Assembly (NCBI GenBank): GCA_045562535.1
Contig: JBJKVP010000001.1
Location: 33,732-97,731 of the forward strand
Source of the DNA: UBA6926 sp045562535
GTDB lineage: Bacteria; Chloroflexota; Dehalococcoidia; UBA6926
DNA: 64,000 nt
Direction: 5' to 3'
How positions within the stretch are numbered: the stretch's first letter is position 1; every line of letters starts with the position of its first letter. The position numbers and the translations under genes were made by a program. Shown one piece after another: positions 53,682 through 62,020 of the stretch. A model generated the notes under the pieces. It had not been told where the DNA came from, ran no database searches, and saw nothing but the letters and a program-made list of their open reading frames with translations.

Positions 53682-55268
53682 CTATTTGTCCAACATTGAA
53701 AATAATTTGTAGAAAGTGTCACTTTTTTCGTGATTCGTGTCAATCTCAATATATGGTTCTTTTGATTGATCTAGAGAATCATAGACGTTTTTCTGATCTT
53801 CATATATATCCAAGCGTCCATCTGATGCTCCTTTACCAGATTTTTCACGATCCAATAAGCGTTGTTTTATCACTTCTTCCGGTGCTATACATAAAACAAA
53901 TTTAATTGGTAAATTAAACTTTTCTCCAAGGGAGTAAAACCGTTGTCGCTCGTTCTTATCTGAAAATGAAGCGTCTACTACTACTGAGTGGCCTTTATTC
54001 AAACTACGTGAAGCTATCGAAAAAAGTCGCTCGTAAGTAACCTTATTATTTTTTTCATCATAGATTCCTTCACCATACTGATCATAGCTACGAGTACCAG
54101 TTGGCAATCCCAAGACCGATTTTCTAACCTCATCTGTCGATACACGGACGTGGCCTTTATTTCTAGATATTTGAGTTGCCAGCGTCGTTTTTCCTGTACC
54201 CATAAGCCCGCCAATTAAAATAATTTCAGGATCTATTGCCGAATTAGCATATCGTCTTGCGAGATCAAAGTAGCTCTTAGCTCTAGACATTATTTTTTCA
54301 CGGTCGAGTTTCAGAATTGAAGGATCACTTATTAGGAAACTTTCAATCTTCCCTCTTACAAACGCACGATAACATTTATAAAAACTTAAAAGCTCAGCTA
54401 TGTTTGGATCTGAAGCTTTTTTAAAATATGATTCTAGTAATTTATCTGCTAAATCAATGCTTCCTTTGTGCTCCAAATCCATAAGGATAAAAGCTAAATC
54501 CGCTGCGGTGTCGATCCACCTCATCCTATCATTAAATTCTATACAGTCTAATATGGAAACAACGCCGTCATCTGTGACTGATATTTGCTCTGTTCTGAGG
54601 TCACCATGAACATCTCTTACAAATTCATTGTCTGCTCGTTCGATAAATAGATTTTTTCGTTTTTCCATAAAGTTACGAGAGTAATCTACAATCTCATCGT
54701 AAATTTCTTTATCAATGGTTTGCCCGATATATGGAATTAATTGAGAAAAATTCTCCTCTATGTTTTTTTTGACTCCTTCATAACTACCTACCTGACTAAT
54801 CTGGGTGCCTTTAGTAGAATTTATGTGGAATTCTGCAATTTTATTCCCTAAATCAGCTGCCATGGGTTTGCTAAAAGTACCTTGTTTTAACCGTTCATCC
54901 AGCATGGTTTTTTGAGGTAATCGTTTCATATGGACAAGATATTCCACTGCTGTAGGATCATCAACATCCGATAATTGGTATTCCCCTTGCGAAAAAATGA
55001 CAGAAACCACTCCAAGATATATACCTTCAGTAGTCCTGCGGTTAAGATCCACCTCTTTAATACACGCTTCGCGCCTTTGATCAAGAGATTTGAAATTTAA
55101 GAAACCGAAATCCACAGCCTTTTTTAATTTGAAAACGTCGTTCTCAAATAAGAAAACTTTGGAAACATGGGTGTCAATGATCGAAATTGCTCCAGGTTCA
55201 CCATCAAAAAATCCGGGAGAAGACAATGCGTCTGTAACTTCCGAAAATATTTTCTCATTATCCGCCAT
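53682..55268 (-). CDS. Fusion: aminoglycoside-phosphotransferase-like domain plus AAA/zeta-toxin-like ATPase
   Basis: A 528-residue two-domain protein. Residues about 30-330 form a kinase-like domain with FVRDVHGDLRTEQI (catalytic loop HGDL) and VSILDCIEFNDRMRWID (metal Asp). Residues about 350-528 form a P-loop kinase with IGGLMGTGKTTLA (Walker A), RVSTDEVRK and HSVVVDASFSD. The N-terminal region has VSKVFLFENDVFKLKKAV, shared by this fusion family. It is found widely in bacteria with no settled function; phosphorylation of a small molecule is likely. Antibiotic resistance is not implied. Confidence 0.85.
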   Translation of the reverse strand: MADNEKIFSEVTDALSSPGFFDGEPGAISIIDTHVSKVFLFENDVFKLKKAVDFGFLNFKSLDQRREACIKEVDLNRRTTEGIYLGVVSVIFSQGEYQLSDVDDPTAVEYLVHMKRLPQKTMLDERLKQGTFSKPMAADLGNKIAEFHINSTKGTQISQVGSYEGVKKNIEENFSQLIPYIGQTIDKEIYDEIVDYSRNFMEKRKNLFIERADNEFVRDVHGDLRTEQISVTDDGVVSILDCIEFNDRMRWIDTAADLAFILMDLEHKGSIDLADKLLESYFKKASDPNIAELLSFYKCYRAFVRGKIESFLISDPSILKLDREKIMSRAKSYFDLARRYANSAIDPEIILIGGLMGTGKTTLATQISRNKGHVRVSTDEVRKSVLGLPTGTRSYDQYGEGIYDEKNNKVTYERLFSIASRSLNKGHSVVVDASFSDKNERQRFYSLGEKFNLPIKFVLCIAPEEVIKQRLLDREKSGKGASDGRLDIYEDQKNVYDSLDQSKEPYIEIDTNHEKSDTFYKLFSMLDK

Positions 55269-55334
55269 GCCATAAAACCCAATTAAATCGATTAGCGTTC
55301 AATAATATTTAATGATTTTCAGTTTTAACGATTA

Positions 55335-55676
55335 TTAATCTAGCGTTACAGGAAAGTTAGTTTTTTTCCACTCTTCCATGCCGCCTTCCATATTGTACAA
55401 CGGGCCCTCGATACCCACCGAAGCTGCTAATTCGGCAGCTAGTGCAGAGCGAACACCTCCAGCACAATAAAATAAAATAGGACCATCTTTAGGTAGATCA
55501 TCCACACGGCTCATACTGACAATATCATTTACCGAAATCAGAACAGCTCCTTCAATGTAGCCTTCATCCCACTCATTTTGTTCTCTGACATCGATCAAGT
55601 GAATCTCGCCTCCCTCTATGAGCGCTTTAGCAGCTGTAACATCGATTCTCTCAAAAGGTTCCACTGGATTAGACAT
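55335..55676 (-). CDS. Rhodanese-domain protein
   Basis: A 113-residue single-domain rhodanese. IHLIDVREQNEWDEGYIEGA is the N-terminal signature, and PILFYCAGGVRSALAAE contains the persulfide-forming Cys with its CAGGVRS loop. It would carry sulfane sulfur in the cytoplasm or act in redox signalling. It lies alone between the fusion-kinase gene (66 bases) and the PII gene (104 bases), all on the minus strand. Confidence 0.93.
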   Translation of the reverse strand: MSNPVEPFERIDVTAAKALIEGGEIHLIDVREQNEWDEGYIEGAVLISVNDIVSMSRVDDLPKDGPILFYCAGGVRSALAAELAASVGIEGPLYNMEGGMEEWKKTNFPVTLD

Positions 55677-55780
55677 CTTTCCTCCTCGTACAAATGCGGT
55701 TTATACACTAAAAACTATATCTGGGACAAAGCATCACGTCAAAAGTGATTCAACTCCCAAATACAATCCTTTAACAAAAT

Positions 55781-56134
55781 TTATATGGCATCAGCCCCTG
55801 TTTCACCAGTACGGACACGTATAGCTTCTTTGATCTCAGAGACAAAAATTTTGCCATCTCCAATTTCACCTTCACCAGGGCTACGGGCAGCATCTAGAAT
55901 AGCCTGCACCACAGCTGTTTCCATTGAATCATCGATCACAGTTCTGATAAGTGTCTTTGGAACCGCCGAACGTCCCGCGGTCGTACCTCCTCGGCCGACA
56001 AGGACTTCAACTCCTCCTTGGCCTCCTTGACCTGTTACATTGAAATAGTAAAACCCTTTGCAACCTGCTTCTTGTAAAGCAGCAGACACTTGATTCACTC
56101 TTTCCGGCTTAATAATTGCTTCGATACTTAGCAT
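55781..56134 (-). CDS. PII nitrogen regulator (GlnB/GlnK) with tyrosine-free T-loop
   Basis: A 117-residue PII protein. IEAIIKPERVNQVSAALQEAG opens the fold. ARSPGEGEIGDGKIFVSEI and AIRVRTGETGADAI are the C-terminal signatures. The T-loop (about residues 35-60) is GQGGQGGVEVLVGRGG followed by TTAGRSAVPK: it has no Tyr51 or any other Tyr, and is about two residues longer than in enterobacterial PII, so classical uridylylation is impossible. It sits 49 bases behind amt and should gate that channel. Confidence 0.93.
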   Translation of the reverse strand: MLSIEAIIKPERVNQVSAALQEAGCKGFYYFNVTGQGGQGGVEVLVGRGGTTAGRSAVPKTLIRTVIDDSMETAVVQAILDAARSPGEGEIGDGKIFVSEIKEAIRVRTGETGADAI

Positions 56135-56183
56135 ATATCCTCCAGTCTATTTAAACCTGAATTCTTATTTGTCGAATGCACGC

Positions 56184-57395
56184 TTAGTCGGCGCCATCTT
56201 CCACCATAGCACGTTCTCCATGTAGGGAAAGATCAAGTCCTTGATCTTCCTCTGATTCTGAAACTCTAAGGCCTAGACCCGGTATTTTATCAAGTACTAG
56301 TAGAATTACATAGCTCGCGATCCCAGAGTATACTAGGGTTCCCAAAACACTCTGCGCTTGGATAATCAACTGGTCGAAACTACCTTCAACGACACCTGGT
56401 ACACCTGTCAAAGCGCTGACGGTAAAAACACCTGTGGCCAAAGCGCCCCAAATTCCACCTACACCATGAACAGCAAAAACATCAAGAGCATCATCTAACC
56501 CTCTTGCATTTATCAATTCAACCGCGAAAAAGCAAATCACCCCTGCTCCAAAACCTATCGCGATAGCGCCCATAACACCGACCGCGCCAGCTGCAGGCGT
56601 AATCGCTACAAGGCCAGCGACAGCTCCGGTCGCCAAACCAACGGCACCCATCTTCCCATTTTTTATTTGAGAAACTAAGCCCCAAGTAATGGCAGCTGTT
56701 GCAGCGGCCACATTAGTTACCAGAAAAGCATTAACAGCGAAATAATCCGCAGCCAATGCTGAACCGGCGTTGAAACCGAACCAACCAAACCAAAGTATCG
56801 CGGCTCCTAAAACCACAAAGGGAACGTTATTCGATTGAGCTCCTGGGTTTCTCCTTTTACCAACTAAAAGAGCTGCAGCCACAGCTGCTATACCAGCATT
56901 TATGTGAATCACTGTTCCACCAGCAAAGTCCAATGCTCCTAGATCAGAAATCCATCCTCCGCCCCATACCCAATGAGTTATAGGAGCGTAGACAATTGTT
57001 ACCCATAGAACTAAAAATATTAAATACGTAGTAAATTTAAATCGTTCAACAAACGCTCCCGTTATAAGAGCGGGAGTGATAATCGCGAACATCATTTGGA
57101 AAACTACATCAAGTAGAGGAGGGTAAGCAGCATCAGCTGAAGGAACAATGTCTATTCCTCTAAGACCTAAGTAGGAGAAATCACCTACCCAGTTATTACC
57201 TTCTCCAAAAGCTAAACTGTAGCCCCATAGAACCCATACTATGCTTACAACACCTATGGCTGTAAAACTATACATAATTGTACTAACTAAATTTTTCGCC
57301 CTAACCAAACCTCCGTAAAACAGAGCAAGGCCGGGTGTCATAAAGAAAACTAATGCAGAAGCTGTTAACATCCACGCTGTGTGACCCGTATCCAT
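56184..57395 (-). CDS. amt: Ammonium transporter Amt
   Basis: A 403-residue channel with 11 predicted membrane segments. TPGLALFYGGLVRAKN is the first signature. THWVWGGGWISDLGALDFAGG and VIHINAGIA contain one pore His, and FAVHGVGGIWGALATG the second. The C-terminal tail LRVSESEEDQGLDLSLHGE is the conserved cytoplasmic region contacted by PII. It is first in the amt-PII operon, and a set of 11-base repeats lies in the 170-base gap upstream. Confidence 0.96.
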   Translation of the reverse strand: MDTGHTAWMLTASALVFFMTPGLALFYGGLVRAKNLVSTIMYSFTAIGVVSIVWVLWGYSLAFGEGNNWVGDFSYLGLRGIDIVPSADAAYPPLLDVVFQMMFAIITPALITGAFVERFKFTTYLIFLVLWVTIVYAPITHWVWGGGWISDLGALDFAGGTVIHINAGIAAVAAALLVGKRRNPGAQSNNVPFVVLGAAILWFGWFGFNAGSALAADYFAVNAFLVTNVAAATAAITWGLVSQIKNGKMGAVGLATGAVAGLVAITPAAGAVGVMGAIAIGFGAGVICFFAVELINARGLDDALDVFAVHGVGGIWGALATGVFTVSALTGVPGVVEGSFDQLIIQAQSVLGTLVYSGIASYVILLVLDKIPGLGLRVSESEEDQGLDLSLHGERAMVEDGAD

Positions 57396-57480
57396 ATCTA
57401 TCTCCTCTGGGATATACCAAACAAAACTGTCAAATAATCCTCTTAATCTACATGTTCAACTCTAATACTAAATATCTAGT

Positions 57481-57535
57481 ATGACCAATCGGTTACCATT
57501 AGGTTACATTCTTGTTACATAAGAACGACTTGACC
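57481..57535 (-). promoter_or_regulatory. Five 11-bp-phased GTTAC-like units upstream of amt (probable regulator site)
   Basis: The + strand reads GTTAC at 57492, 57503 and 57514, each 11 bases after the last, flanked in the same phase by ATGAC (57481) and ACGAC (57525). Direct half-sites repeated once per helical turn are how OmpR-family regulators bind, including GlnR (GTnAC and GAAAC separated by six) and PhoP/PhoB. Lying 86-140 bases upstream of amt and 31-85 upstream of the divergent enoyl-CoA hydratase gene, it is a likely nitrogen or phosphate control element. The regulator's identity and target strand are inferred. Confidence 0.6.
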
Positions 57536-57565
57536 AAATAGGCTTACCACAATAGTCTGGCTTGC

Positions 57566-58366
57566 ATGGAAACTGTTAGCAATTACAAAAATATCAAGGT
57601 TCAACAAGAAGGTCGTCTAGTAATCATTTACTTAGACAGCCCTCCTAATAATTTTATTGATACAAATCTCGCATCAAGTATAAAAGAAATATGTTTGAAG
57701 CTTAGTGAAGAAGATACTTGTGATGTAATGATCCTTACATCAGATAAAGATACAGATTTTAGCCAAGGAACCGATCCTATGCTATTTACTGAGTTGGAAA
57801 ATACTACAAATATTAAAGAGATTCAGCAGGTTGTAGATAGGTATCGTGTTGCAAATTCAATATCTTCACTCAAGTTCCCGGTAATATCTGCATTAGGTGG
57901 CCATTGCTATGGGCAAGGTTTAGAGTTAGCACTTGCCAGTGATATCCGATTCGGTTCAACGGTATCAAAATTTAAAATGGATCAAGTCTCTCAAGGCATC
58001 ATACCTTGGGATGGAGGCACACAACGATTATCAAGAACTATCGGCTTAGCTCGATCCCTGGAGTTAATTCTTAATTGCCAAGAGATTGAATCAAGTGAGG
58101 CCCTTGCTATAGGCCTACTGAATTCCGTAGTGGAAACCAATGATTTGCTACCAAAAGCTGTTGAATTAGCAGAGCAAATATTGCAAGGAGGAGCGATAGC
58201 GGCAAGGTATGCCAAAGAGGTTGTGTTAAAAGGAACAGAAATGACCCTTGACCAAGGAATCTCTTTAGAAACCGATTTGACAATGATTTTACAAACAACT
58301 CAAGACCGGACCGAGGGTATTAATTCTTTTATAGAAAGAAGGAAGCCCGACTATACGGGTGAATAA
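57566..58366 (+). CDS. Enoyl-CoA hydratase/isomerase-family protein lacking one catalytic Glu
   Basis: A 266-residue crotonase-fold protein. FSQGTDPMLF and ALGGHCYGQGLELALASD form the oxyanion hole, and Glu120 matches the first catalytic Glu of rat hydratase (E144). At the second position (E164, normally in a Pro-Glu pair) it has Gln140 in KMDQVSQGIIPWDGGTQRL. It may therefore act as an isomerase, hydrolase or other crotonase rather than a hydratase. It is divergent from amt and heads a + strand acyl-CoA gene group. Confidence 0.88.
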   Translation: METVSNYKNIKVQQEGRLVIIYLDSPPNNFIDTNLASSIKEICLKLSEEDTCDVMILTSDKDTDFSQGTDPMLFTELENTTNIKEIQQVVDRYRVANSISSLKFPVISALGGHCYGQGLELALASDIRFGSTVSKFKMDQVSQGIIPWDGGTQRLSRTIGLARSLELILNCQEIESSEALAIGLLNSVVETNDLLPKAVELAEQILQGGAIAARYAKEVVLKGTEMTLDQGISLETDLTMILQTTQDRTEGINSFIERRKPDYTGE

Positions 58367-58389
58367 CCCTTACTTCGAAAGATAATTTG

Positions 58390-59130
58390 ATGAGAGAAAA
58401 TGCAGCAGCCTATTACGAAGTTCAAGATAATATAGCTTATGTTTATCTAAACAGGCCTGACCAAATCAATGCTTTCAACGTAGCGATGCGAGATGACCTA
58501 CATTCGATTTTTACAGCAATACATATTGATGACAGCCTAAAAGCGGTCATCATATCAGGCAACGGGGAAAAAGGGTTCTGCTCAGGAGCAGATTTAACTG
58601 AATTTGGGTCAACACCATCTAGAGTAGTTGCAAGAGAAGCAAGATACCTGAGAGACGTTTGGGACTTAGTCCAAAAACTTCCGGTACCATCGGTCGCTAT
58701 ACTCCATGGATACACCATTGGTTCTGGATTAGAACTCGCAATGTGCTGTGATTTTAGAGTCGCTGATTTTAAAACACAATTTCGTTTACCCGAAGTAGCC
58801 TTAGCAATGCTGCCTTTTGCTACAGGAAGTCAAACATTGCCCAGATTGATTGGAAACCCAAAAGCTCTTGAGTTACTACTAACGAGCAAATGGTTTACTG
58901 CAGAAGAAGCCTCCGACCTCGGGCTTATCAATCGTTTGGCGGAACACCATCAACTAAATGAGGTTGCAAAAAAATTGATTTTTGAGCTTATTGATAAACC
59001 TCCAACGGCACTACAATTTGCTAAACAAGCTATAAAAAGGGGTGTCGACATTCATTTATCTGACGGCTTGTTAATTGAACAAAGATTGGCAGAATCGATA
59101 TTTTCACTTGGTATATCACAGGAGAAATAG
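58390..59130 (+). CDS. Enoyl-CoA hydratase
   Basis: A 246-residue crotonase-family enzyme. AYVYLNRPDQINAFN, GFCSGADLTEF and LHGYTIGSGLELAMCCD build the CoA and oxyanion sites. Glu115 and Glu135 (in FRLPEVALAM) are both present, so hydratase chemistry is possible. I use ATG 58390; a TTG directly before it is also in frame. It follows the first copy by 23 bases and is only moderately similar to it. Confidence 0.9.
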   Translation: MRENAAAYYEVQDNIAYVYLNRPDQINAFNVAMRDDLHSIFTAIHIDDSLKAVIISGNGEKGFCSGADLTEFGSTPSRVVAREARYLRDVWDLVQKLPVPSVAILHGYTIGSGLELAMCCDFRVADFKTQFRLPEVALAMLPFATGSQTLPRLIGNPKALELLLTSKWFTAEEASDLGLINRLAEHHQLNEVAKKLIFELIDKPPTALQFAKQAIKRGVDIHLSDGLLIEQRLAESIFSLGISQEK

Positions 59131-59201
59131 GTTCAAATCAATTTTTTATAAATAACCGTCGAAAAAAATACCTTAAAAATGATAGAATAGCTGCTCAATT
59201 A

Positions 59202-59207
59202 TATAAT
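59202..59207 (+). promoter_or_regulatory. -10 box upstream of the acyl-CoA ligase gene
   Basis: A perfect TATAAT lies 47 bases before the ATG at 59255, in a 124-base gap that follows the enoyl-CoA hydratase pair. No convincing -35 is seen at 16-18 bases. The gap and box suggest that the ligase and nitronate monooxygenase genes have their own promoter. Confidence 0.35.
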
Positions 59208-59254
59208 TTTGGGAAACAACAAATAATGAGGGATAAAGAGGGGGTATATAAATA

Positions 59255-60823
59255 ATGAATACTGCGGAGTTTTTGTCGATAGCGAATTTAATCTCGCCTG
59301 AGAAAGAGGCAGTTATATTTGAAGATAAGCGTTTCACCTACAACCAACTAAACTCAAGAGCTAATCAATTGGCGAATAAATTGACTTCTTGGGGTGTTGG
59401 AAGTGGAGACCGAGTTGGCTTGATGCAGGTAAACTGTAATGAAGTGGTTGAAGCGTATTTTGCTTGCGCCAAGGTGGGAGCCATTTTTGTTCCTTTGAGT
59501 TTCCGCGGACGAGCTGAAGAAATAAAACACATGGTAAACAGCTCTGAATCCAAAGTCGTAATAGCTGGGTCACGGTATCTCGGCCTAATAGATGATCTAA
59601 GAAGCACTTTAAATACGGTGGAGCATTTCGTTTCTCTCGAAGGAACCGGCGACGGTTGGGAAGATTACGAAGAAGCATTAGATGGCCAATCCAGCGACTA
59701 TGTGGATGCAGAAGTTGATGACGATGACACAACAATATTAATGTTCACTGCCGGCACAACAGGTTTGCCAAAGGGCGTAATGCTAACATTTGGTGGGGTC
59801 AGTAGTTACTCGTTAAGCAACGTAACGCCTGTTGACCCTGAACAAGTAGAAAAAAATATTCTTACCGTGCCCTTATACCACGTAGCTGGTATGCAAGCAG
59901 TCATTTCAGCTATATTCGGTATGAGAACATTGGTAATTCAAAGACAGTTTGAAGCTGAATCATGGATGGAACTCGTTCAAAATGAAAAAGTTTCTAGGGC
60001 AATGATGGTGCCAACTATGCTGAAAATGTTACTGGAACACCCTAGCCGGCCTAATTATGACCTTAGCAGCCTAGAAGTCCTAACTTATGGGGCTGCTGCA
60101 ATGCCTAAGGAAGTAATAAAGCGTGCAATTGTTGAATTAGAAGACACACAATTCATAAATGCTTTTGGTCAGACTGAAGCTTCAGCAACTATTACAGCAT
60201 TAATGCCTGAAGACCATAATGTAAAAGGCTTATCAGACGAAGAAAGAGAAAAGAAATTCGAGCGATTAAGTTCTATAGGGAAACCTCTTCCTGGAGTGGA
60301 GATTAGAATAGTTGATGAAGATGGAGCGGACGTCCCAACCGGAGACCAAGGAGAGATAATCGCAAGTGGACCGCAACTAATGAAAGGTTACTGGCAACAA
60401 GAGGATGCAACATCAGAAACAATAAAAAATGGATGGCTTTTTACAGGTGACTTAGGATATAAGGATGATGAAGGATATATATTCTTGTCCGGGCGAGCAA
60501 AAGATTTCATAAAACGAGCTGGAGAGATGATTTCCCCAGAAGAAGTCGAACAATTGCTCATGTCTCACGCATCAGTTGATGAAGCAGCCATTATAGGAAT
60601 ACCAGATGACACTTGGGGTGAAAGAGTTAGAGCTATAATTGTATTGAAACAAAATCAAGAAACTACAGAAACAGACTTGATAGAATTCTCCCGGAAGAAC
60701 TTAGCAAGTTTTAAACGGCCAGAATCCATAGTTTTCTCATCTGAGCCACTTCCCCGTAACCCACTAGGGAAAGTGCTAAAGAGAGACCTGAAACAGATGT
60801 ATGACCAGCCTATTGAAGATTAA
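59255..60823 (+). CDS. AMP-forming acyl-CoA synthetase
   Basis: A 522-residue ANL-superfamily ligase that activates a carboxylic acid to acyl-AMP and then acyl-CoA. MFTAGTTGLPKGVML is the phosphate-binding loop. YGAAAMPKEV, NAFGQTEASATIT and LFTGDLGYKDDEGYIFLSGR follow, with a hinge FIKRAGEMISPEEVE and the catalytic Lys in PRNPLGKVLKRDL. It likely supplies CoA thioesters to the crotonase-family proteins upstream. Acid specificity cannot be predicted. Confidence 0.93.
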   Translation: MNTAEFLSIANLISPEKEAVIFEDKRFTYNQLNSRANQLANKLTSWGVGSGDRVGLMQVNCNEVVEAYFACAKVGAIFVPLSFRGRAEEIKHMVNSSESKVVIAGSRYLGLIDDLRSTLNTVEHFVSLEGTGDGWEDYEEALDGQSSDYVDAEVDDDDTTILMFTAGTTGLPKGVMLTFGGVSSYSLSNVTPVDPEQVEKNILTVPLYHVAGMQAVISAIFGMRTLVIQRQFEAESWMELVQNEKVSRAMMVPTMLKMLLEHPSRPNYDLSSLEVLTYGAAAMPKEVIKRAIVELEDTQFINAFGQTEASATITALMPEDHNVKGLSDEEREKKFERLSSIGKPLPGVEIRIVDEDGADVPTGDQGEIIASGPQLMKGYWQQEDATSETIKNGWLFTGDLGYKDDEGYIFLSGRAKDFIKRAGEMISPEEVEQLLMSHASVDEAAIIGIPDDTWGERVRAIIVLKQNQETTETDLIEFSRKNLASFKRPESIVFSSEPLPRNPLGKVLKRDLKQMYDQPIED

Positions 60824-60855
60824 TATAAACTGATAATTATGATGGAGGTGATTTA

Positions 60856-61986
60856 ATGTCTAGCATTCATACACCCTTATGTGACATGTTCGAAATTGAA
60901 CATCCTATAGTCATGGCCGGTATGTCTCTTGGAATGGATGATGCTATGCCAAGTCCACCAAAACTCGCCGCTGCTGTTACAAATGCAGGAGGACTAGGCG
61001 TGATGGGCTGTGGAAGCAGAAAACCTGAGACAATTGATTGGTGTATCAGAGAGTTTAAAAAACTCTCTTCAGGACCTTTTGGAATCGATTTACTACTTCC
61101 AGTCACAATGGGGACGGGGGCAAAAACAGAAACAAAAGCAGAAATTAGAGAAAGATTAGAACGAGACTATCCAAAACATGTTGCTTTTGTAAAAGATCTA
61201 GTTGAAGAATACGATCTTCCCGAAATAGATTTAGATGATTCCGAAGAGGAAGCAATGACCCAAGACCTTTTAAGAAAAGAATTCGAAGTAGTATTAGATC
61301 ACAAGGTTCCGGTTTTCGTAGCTGGTTTAGGCGATCCTTCCTGGGTTGTACCTCTAGCAAGAGAACAAGGAATGAAAGTTGGAGGTGTAGTCGGAGCTGT
61401 TCGACACGCACAGCGACAAAAAGAAGCCGATGTTGATTTTATGGTAGCTCAAGGAACCGAAGGTGGAGGACACACCGGAAATATTGCTACTTTCCCGTTG
61501 GTTCCCCAAGTAGTTGATGCCGCAGCTCCCTTACCGGTACTCGCCGCTGGAGGCATAGGAAATGGTAGGCAGATAGCAGCATCATTTGTATTAGGAGCTC
61601 AGGCTGTTTGGATTGGGTCAGCATTCTTAGTTGCTGAAGAGAACGAAATCCCACTAGAACACCAAGAACAGATAATCAGAGGAAGCTCTCCTGATTTTTC
61701 GCTGTCGAAATATAGGACAGGTAAACAATCTAGAAGTTTCAAAAGCCCGATTAAAGATGCATGGGCCGTTTCCGGACTAGATCCACTGCCGATGCCTCTC
61801 CAAGGTATTCTTATGGAGCCTGTTTATAAAGCATCCAGGTCCGTAGGCATAATGGACCTAGACACAGCAACAGCTGGCCAAGTTGGTGGAATGATTACTG
61901 AAAGAAAGCCTGCAAAAGACATTGTGGACCGATTAGTAGCAGAAACCCATGAAGCACTTGAGAAAATGAAACCCTTAGTAAATTAA
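60856..61986 (+). CDS. Nitronate monooxygenase-family FMN protein, copy 1
   Basis: A 376-residue TIM-barrel flavoprotein of the 2-nitropropane dioxygenase/nitronate monooxygenase family. It starts HTPLCDMFEIEHPIVMAGMS. AAVTNAGGLGVMGCG is the FMN-phosphate region, and AQGTEGGGHTGNIATFPLVP contains the conserved His of the active site. AAGGIGNGRQIAASFVLGAQ follows. GGAGGTG gives a strong ribosome site. Real substrates in this group are often not nitronates, and some act as enoyl reductases. Tandem with a close paralogue. Confidence 0.88.
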   Translation: MSSIHTPLCDMFEIEHPIVMAGMSLGMDDAMPSPPKLAAAVTNAGGLGVMGCGSRKPETIDWCIREFKKLSSGPFGIDLLLPVTMGTGAKTETKAEIRERLERDYPKHVAFVKDLVEEYDLPEIDLDDSEEEAMTQDLLRKEFEVVLDHKVPVFVAGLGDPSWVVPLAREQGMKVGGVVGAVRHAQRQKEADVDFMVAQGTEGGGHTGNIATFPLVPQVVDAAAPLPVLAAGGIGNGRQIAASFVLGAQAVWIGSAFLVAEENEIPLEHQEQIIRGSSPDFSLSKYRTGKQSRSFKSPIKDAWAVSGLDPLPMPLQGILMEPVYKASRSVGIMDLDTATAGQVGGMITERKPAKDIVDRLVAETHEALEKMKPLVN

Positions 61987-62020
61987 GTACACTTCTAATA
62001 ACCGAAGGAGGTTGATTGAA

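Noticed and set aside
53682..55268. Antibiotic-resistance phosphotransferase
   Set aside because: The domain architecture with a C-terminal P-loop kinase belongs to a widespread uncharacterised family, not to known resistance enzymes.
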